A stretch of DNA of 64,000 nt from Paragonimus westermani. Lineage: Eukaryota; Platyhelminthes; Trematoda; Plagiorchiida; Troglotrematidae. The translations under genes were made by a program, and so were the position numbers. The DNA lies in contig QNGE01001292.1 of assembly GCA_008508345.1 (NCBI GenBank), positions 1-64,000 on the forward strand, in the 5' to 3' direction. The notes under the pieces are model-generated. The model worked only from the letters and a program-made list of their open reading frames with translations. It had not been told where the DNA came from and made no database searches. How positions within the stretch are numbered: the first letter of the stretch is position 1; each line of letters begins with the position of its first letter. This document shows positions 57,700-64,000 of the stretch, piece by piece.

Positions 57700-57990
57700 T
57701 AATTGCCAGCGGAAATTTCCTCTCAGCGACAAGTAACATTGAAAATATACTTTGTCTTTTCCTGCGACTTCCAACAACCAGCCAGCAACCCCGATTACAC
57801 TCGACTATATGCATGGTTTTCGGTGATAAATGCATCATTCCTCAGTAAAACACTTCCTAATCGTACCAACCGTGATATCGGCGCTTTCAAATCTTGGCAG
57901 TAAGTCCTGCTGTGATTAATGTGTTTTACACCCGCACACATTTTGACACTGTTGGTAACGCTTTGATTACTCAGTTCGTTAACCAAATGC
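57700..57990. repeat. Diverged tandem duplication, unit 2
   Basis: See unit 1. In the plus frames 57392-57580 and 57703-57903 both units share a pattern of QQP, then WF..(V)N.SF, then RTN.D.G, which may reflect coding history or only DNA similarity. Confidence 0.6.
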
Positions 57991-60900
57991 AGATAGGTGG
58001 TTGAAAAATAGGACATTTTGACTTTACTGCACAAAAGCAAGCTGTTATTCAGTGTTTTTAATAACCGACGCGAGTGGCAGCCACTGGTAAAAATATAAAG
58101 CTTAGCCATTAGGTGAAAATGTTTAACATACCTTTGACACCTCTCCATAAACCTCCATCTTATGACATATTACCTGTGTAAATCACTCTTAGTCAATGAT
58201 CGGCCAACGCGGAATCGCCATCTTGTCTGTATACAGTCAACGCTTTCGCTCATAGATTATTTTTTATGAGAGATGGTGCATATAATTATTTGCTATCTTT
58301 CTGGTTGGTATCAGTTTACAGTAACCGCTATGTGCTTTATGAGTCATTTATGGCAGACGTGAAACATTGCTGTCTGTCTGTGTATCTTGCATCCAAACTG
58401 CTTTCTCGTAAGCTTAAGTAAGGCAAAACGGCATAAATGAACAGCCAGTTAACCATCCGCTTAAATGGTCTGTTTGATAGACGACTTTTTTTGGTAAAAC
58501 CATATCCTGTGATATGGAAAGGTTTAACATGCCTTGACATGAGGCATTTTGATGGCGATCACTTAGTGAGAGGCATATGCGATTGAGTGGGTGCTTTATA
58601 AAATACACGAACCGAACAGAGGAATTAATGGTAGTGCATAAAAATTAAACACATACTGGATTACCCAGAACACACCTCCGTCTATTAATAGGAGAAGTTG
58701 CGATCCCCGATGCGTTTTGTTAAAATTGAGTTCCAAATGATTAAGCTCATGTGAAGCAATAATCTTTTGGTGAAGACACCACCTAATTCAGTGGAAATGG
58801 GTTATTTAGGCTGTGTTTTCGGCAGTGTTTGGATGGCATATCTGTTGCAGTTATCGTGACCACCGGCCTAACACATTTCCAGATAATATCGGAAGTATCT
58901 TTTCTTGCTACTTTGTTGAATGTGTGTTTTGTGGTTCGCCACTATTCTGGTTCGATAATTCACAATGTTCAGTGTTTTAGATGAGACTCAACTGTGGAAA
59001 GTCAGGGTTTCGGCTGGATCTCATCTAAAATCATAAATCTCCCACACCACTCATCAGTAATGTTCAGTATGCTAGTCTAAACTTTACTATCCTTAGTAAT
59101 TTGTGGAGCATTGTTTTGTACACCTGTGAATTGCCCAACAAAATTACAGAGCGTAAGCAATAGATCATTAGTTCATCTTCGTAAATGTGCAAACTAATTG
59201 TTGATCAGTTCGGCAGCTGGGATGGTAGACAACAGGACAAAATTATCAGGTACACGGAAGTCTAAGGTTTGTAAATAAATTTTTTGTTTATATGTAAGTG
59301 TTAGAGTCTTGTGGACTTAACGGTTCTACGTCCCGTCCGTCACCCCACTTACTGTTCCCTCTCTTAGTACCATCCTCTCGTGTTACGTATTTACTCCTGG
59401 TTATTGTTATTTGGTATTGAAAAGGGACCAGGAAATGCTAACAAGAAGTGCTGAGTTCCCCTTTCGGAGTGTTTATCCACAAACATTCCAGTACGGTGTG
59501 AGGTCAAACAGCTCGTAACACAGTTTAGTGTGACCAGTTATTTAAAGACTATTGTTCAACAGAGATGTTTTGGAAGTTGACCACTTCTGTCATCACCACA
59601 CTCTGGCTCGTCACTTGAAATCGGATGAAATACGTCACCCAGACCAATTATCAATCAACAGAGTCAGCTTGCAAGTATGTTTTCATTTTAATGCGTTGAT
59701 CACATTTACTACTCACAAAGAACAAAAGAGATTTAGTAGCAGCTGAAAAGAACTCTCTGGTTATGTGCGCATCCCGCTGAATGTAGGTGATAACCACGAT
59801 CGCGCGAACAGTTGCATTTTTAATGATAAATGTAGAAAAAGCCAAGCGTTGTTCGTTAAATATAAATTCAGAATTTTGACCTGAGAGAGTTCATGACATA
59901 CAAGTCATGAAAAATAAAATTCCGAATCCACCAATTGGTCAGATGCGTGCGTCCAAGCCGTGAAGCATAAGGTCCATGTTTGATGAAGAACAATATTCAG
60001 TTCTCTTTGACTGTTTTGGCAAGACTACACGGGAACTGGCAGTAGCGTTAATTGACAGGATTGAACAACGTTCTCTTTTACCAGTGCAAAGTTGTGTTTC
60101 CAAACAGGCATAAAGTATGAACGTGGACGACGTGAATTTCTTCTTTCGTTTTGAGTGTGAATGTTGCCCGTTTGTTGTTCACCGTCATAGGTCATCGTGT
60201 ATAACACAAATCAGCGACCAGTGAACCGCCTTCGCTTCGCCTGATAGCTTTTACGAGCAAACATTACTGGCTCACCAAATACCGAAATCTTCATGTTCAC
60301 ATAAAATTCACACAAGTAACCAATTGTACACACGGCTATCGTCGGCACAAATTTTGAATGAAATTCATAAATATTTTGTTACTCAACTATTGGTGGTTTT
60401 ATTTAAAGTGGAGACCACTGAATTCAGCCTCCAATCACTTTGTCCAGTGAGATAATCGGTCTGATCACCTAGAATGGCATGGTCTGGCGTGCGTCTTTTA
60501 TGGGGCGCTGCTGATAGCAGGACTAAGAAACAGCTTCTACAATGTTCATTTTGTGTAACCCCCTGAAAACTTGTTTCATGTTGAGCATATCCATCATTTG
60601 TACACGAAGTTAACTTCTTGTAATACATATCTGTAAGGTGGCACGACCAGGTCTGAGTAAAAAGTAGGCGGTGTAGTTCACTGAACAAACATGACTATTA
60701 TTACATATTGTGATGTTCATACACAACCCTCCGGGAAATCAACTGGAAAGCGCATCCCATGTGTAATCCATGCAAATTTTCAGAAGACTATGGGTAATTT
60801 TATCGATCTAGGCTGTGTGACAAGTGAAACTAATGGGGTCTGGTAGCCGATCCCCGCTACATCCGGAGTTTGACGCCAAAATATATTCAGTCATGTCTAC

Positions 60901-63900
60901 ACCGTAACGTTTTTCGTAGGCAGAAGAAAGAAAAGTCCGCACACCTTGTTTCTATGTTTGATCGTTCGCTTCTTTCTAGTCCGAGTACGGTACTAATAAA
61001 CTTATGGAGTATGTGCTCTCAGGTCTAGGCGGCCGGTAGTGATTTCGATTGCCGGGAATCATTGACAGATATATCAGTGGAAGACAACGCTGTAATGGCA
61101 CGCGTTACTCTTGACAAACAGCCACTTTTATACAGACTCAATCGGTATAGTAACGAGCAGTTTCAATGTATATAGCTCATGCTCGACTATATCAAATATT
61201 ATTGTTGTATATTGCTGTTCAGATTTTCATTCGCCTGCTGCAGAATCAGTGCCAGTGCAACTAGGAAACTTACGAGATATTAGCTAAAAATGCTCGAGAA
61301 CCACCGTTCTGTGTCATGATGTTGACCTCATTAGTGACCATGCTGCATTTAACTGTAGAGGAAATGTTTTTACTTGACCGATCAACCAAAAACGGATGCT
61401 TATTTCCGAAAATTTTCACAGTGGTTTCATTTTCGTGTGAGGAAGGGACACTTTGTTCCGTCGTTTATGCGGGACAATTGTACATGCTATTACTAAATTG
61501 GGCTGAAGTTGACACAGAAACGACACTGATAAGTGATGTTGTTTATCAGCAATTGTTGAAAGCAAACCTGGAACAAAATCTAGTTGCTGCTCATATTTAA
61601 CTTGTTTTGAAGTGAGAATCACAAGTGAGCTGTCAAATGTGATTGTTGAGTTCCCATGAGGTTAAACATCAGAATGAAACTGACTTCGGATGTGGAAAAG
61701 TGTTGCATGACTGTCAGGCGTATTCCTTCCACTTTTATAGGAGATATAAAACGAAAGAGCTCTGGAAATATTAGTCAATAGTACTACTGCAACTAGAACA
61801 GGAACGTCGCTTATTGGCAATATGGACAAAAGAACCTTGAACAACTTGTGTGTCGATGAACGGTGTTGCTACTTGAAACAAGTGCCACTGACAGCATCTT
61901 CATTGTTCCAAAAGAATTAAAGTGAACTACATGTAATACATTCACACCCTCGCACGATGACGAATCAGAAAATTTAACGTTGTGCTGAGTTTAGTAAGGT
62001 GTCTTTTCTGCTTTTAATAGAAGAGCCACTTTAGCTTGGCTGTTGATAAACTTTGTCAAGATTCATGCGATTTACCGCTCTGTTCCAATCAGAGGTTGTA
62101 TGACACAGTAACTTATGATATCTTATGATATATTTATCAGATAATCAGTGCTGGAAGTAGTAAATCACGAAAAGTGTAAAATTGAGTTGTTCTTCACGAC
62201 GGTGATGAGTATCGTTTGTGTTAACCAATGCCACAAATGAATAAATGACAAACGTTTTGTCAGGACAAACGAAACGTTGAATTACTGCAACCTTTTCCTG
62301 GCCAATGTTCCGTACGGTCCAAACGCACGCATATCTGACTTGTCTACAATGAAACCAACGTTAAACTGTAATGGATAAGGTCACTGTACTTAGGCGTATA
62401 CAGATGGGAGCTAATCACTAATAACTTAGTGTAACATCTAACCGAGCTAATGGACAGTTGGACTGTTAACAACGGTAGTTCAGGAACAGGGAGGGGCAGG
62501 TTGACGAGGTCGATTCACACAGTCTCAACGAATACATCTATTTCTTGTAAGGAGTAAGCCATATAATCTGTCGGTAACGTTCATGTTCCATGACAGCAAT
62601 TGTAGTGTCACGGTAGTTGAACAGGATAGGTTTCGGACATACGAGAAAGTTAGCGTTGTCAAAGGGCTGGTGGACGGGGGGATTTGTTTAATACCCTGAC
62701 TGCCGATAGAACTGTCAGCCCAAAGTAGCCCCCAGAGGAACCAAAAAGGATTGTAAGCAAGACAGAAGACGAAGTGATTAGTTTGAATTATGCTGTTCGT
62801 TGGCATTGGCTGTTGCAAATTTTGTCATGTAACATACGGTTTTTCAGTGAAATTTGTTTCCACTCTGACATTTTTCAAATGGTGCCCAAGTGACTGAAGA
62901 AAACAGCTCGTGAAGTGGACAATCATGTATTTAGGGTAACCTATTGCACAGAAATCTCATCTTCTGTGCATGAGTGGTAGTCAATAAACGTCATTCTTAA
63001 GAGTAAAAAGAAAAGCCAGATTTGTTTGTATTTTCTTGTCTGTTCGTCCTCACCTCACTGACGAGAACAAAGTGCACGCAAATTACGTTCTGTAAGGTAG
63101 CAAATAGATTAGTTGGCGGCGTGTCTACCGACATGAAGTGAATGGTCACGCAGTGGGTCGGACTACACCATCCGTTCCACTAAATTCTATTCCATCCATC
63201 TCACTCTCTGTGCGAGTACCCATTACTTACTCGCTACAATGTTTAAGTTACCCACACATTTGTTCTTTTTATCCATGCTACAAACAATCACCTCTTAGAA
63301 ATTGTGTAGTTGCTATCAAAAAGATCCAGTTATTATTTATAGTGATACAGCCACGGAATCTAGGTATGAACGAAGAACTGGCGATGATTTTCATTTGTGT
63401 GCAAGTAGATTGTTAGTTCTCATGCATTTGTTCACGTCATATGGAAAGCTGACTAGGAAGTCACCTCGTGACTTATGTATTTTGACTGTTTTGTTAAAAT
63501 CTGGAAAGTGAAATCAGGTTAATAAATGAGAAATTCTAGAAATTTGACACTCGTTGGATCGATGATGTCCCTTGGAAGTTTAACCGTATCTATTTGGTTA
63601 TGCGTTTCAGAGCGTGTCTTTCTCATCAGATGGGTTTTTATTGCACTAACGAACGATTTCGTTTTCGGATTTGAGCGAAGGAATAAAATGCTTCTCTTTT
63701 GATATTTCAAATTTGTGGAAAACCGGTCCTGATGCATTGGTTGGACGGTAGGTATTACGACAGACCAACATAAACATGTTTGACTCTTATAGTCTGTCAA
63801 TTTTTTGTGAAAACTGTCATTGAATACCAACGAGGCGTGGACAGCTTGTATTCAGTTATTTGTCAATGCCATCGGAAGCATAATTTAAATGTAAATAAGT

Positions 63901-64000
63901 CTATTTGGGGGGAGTATGAAATTTTCCGCTCCTACTTTGAAGTGTTGCACTTTAGATTCACAGTTTAGACAGTCTCTACTTGATATGTCCAGTCAAGCGC
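57991..64000. other. No gene recognised
   Basis: The last 6 kb contain no supportable gene or repeat. Frames up to about 103 codons (63519-63830, minus; 60383-60688, minus; 62525-62818, minus) show no domain I recognise. Confidence 0.4.

Noticed and set aside
1..64000. CRISPR arrays, bacterial operons or prophage
   Set aside because: No regularly spaced repeats, no dense coding and no ribosome-binding sites; the retroelement content is eukaryotic.

Overview
The window looks like repeat-rich, gene-poor nuclear DNA from a draft assembly of a flatworm, most likely a digenean trematode. This rests on three observations. Long open frames are almost absent. Nearly every stretch that can be recognised is a decayed retroelement. 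The repeat families (Penelope-like elements with a GIY-YIG endonuclease, CHCC-gag Ty3/gypsy elements, LINEs ending in a C2H2 finger, and a tRNA-derived short repeat carrying a hammerhead ribozyme as in schistosome Sm-alpha) occur together in trematodes. The species is not identified, and no host protein-coding gene, tRNA, rRNA or CRISPR array could be supported.

Layout: 0.84-1.84 kb, tail and C2H2-finger end of a LINE (minus). 5.8-7.6 kb, Ty3/gypsy remnant (minus) with a possible LTR, gag, protease and RNase H in one frame, the reverse transcriptase missing. 8.0-9.1 and 10.7-10.9 kb, ribozyme-bearing short repeats; 10.83-11.20 kb is a perfect 184-bp duplication around one N. 16.9-18.4 kb, Penelope-like element (minus), reverse transcriptase then GIY-YIG. 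18.85-19.3 and 25.6-26.0 kb, two decayed gypsy integrases (plus). 31.3-32.0 kb, second LINE (minus). 33.68-34.2 kb, Penelope-like GIY-YIG end (minus) with a hammerhead-like core, abutted by another ribozyme repeat (34.2-34.44 kb). 43.6-44.1, 46.0-46.3 and 49.5-50.1 kb, more ribozyme repeats. 46.7-47.46 kb, LINE reverse transcriptase (plus); 47.75-49.35 kb, another LINE (minus). 50.8 kb, second Penelope hammerhead-like core. 51.5-52.1 kb, a third Penelope-like lineage (plus). 57.4-58.0 kb, a diverged tandem duplication. The long stretches between hold nothing I can identify.

The most interesting item is the short dispersed repeat. It has a tRNA-like A box and B box, and about 25 bases further on a type-I hammerhead layout: stem I GCACUA/UAGUGC, box CUGANGA, stem II, box GAAA, palindromic stem III ACUCGAGU, cleavage C, then UAGUGC. 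Nine copies or part-copies were found; none is fully intact, but together they define the fold, and one copy has a compensated change in stem III. Two copies also share an odd architecture: an inverted ribozyme end joined to a full direct unit, as in Penelope-type insertions. Penelope remnants in the same window carry their own hammerhead-like cores, so a link between the two families is a reasonable but unproven hypothesis.
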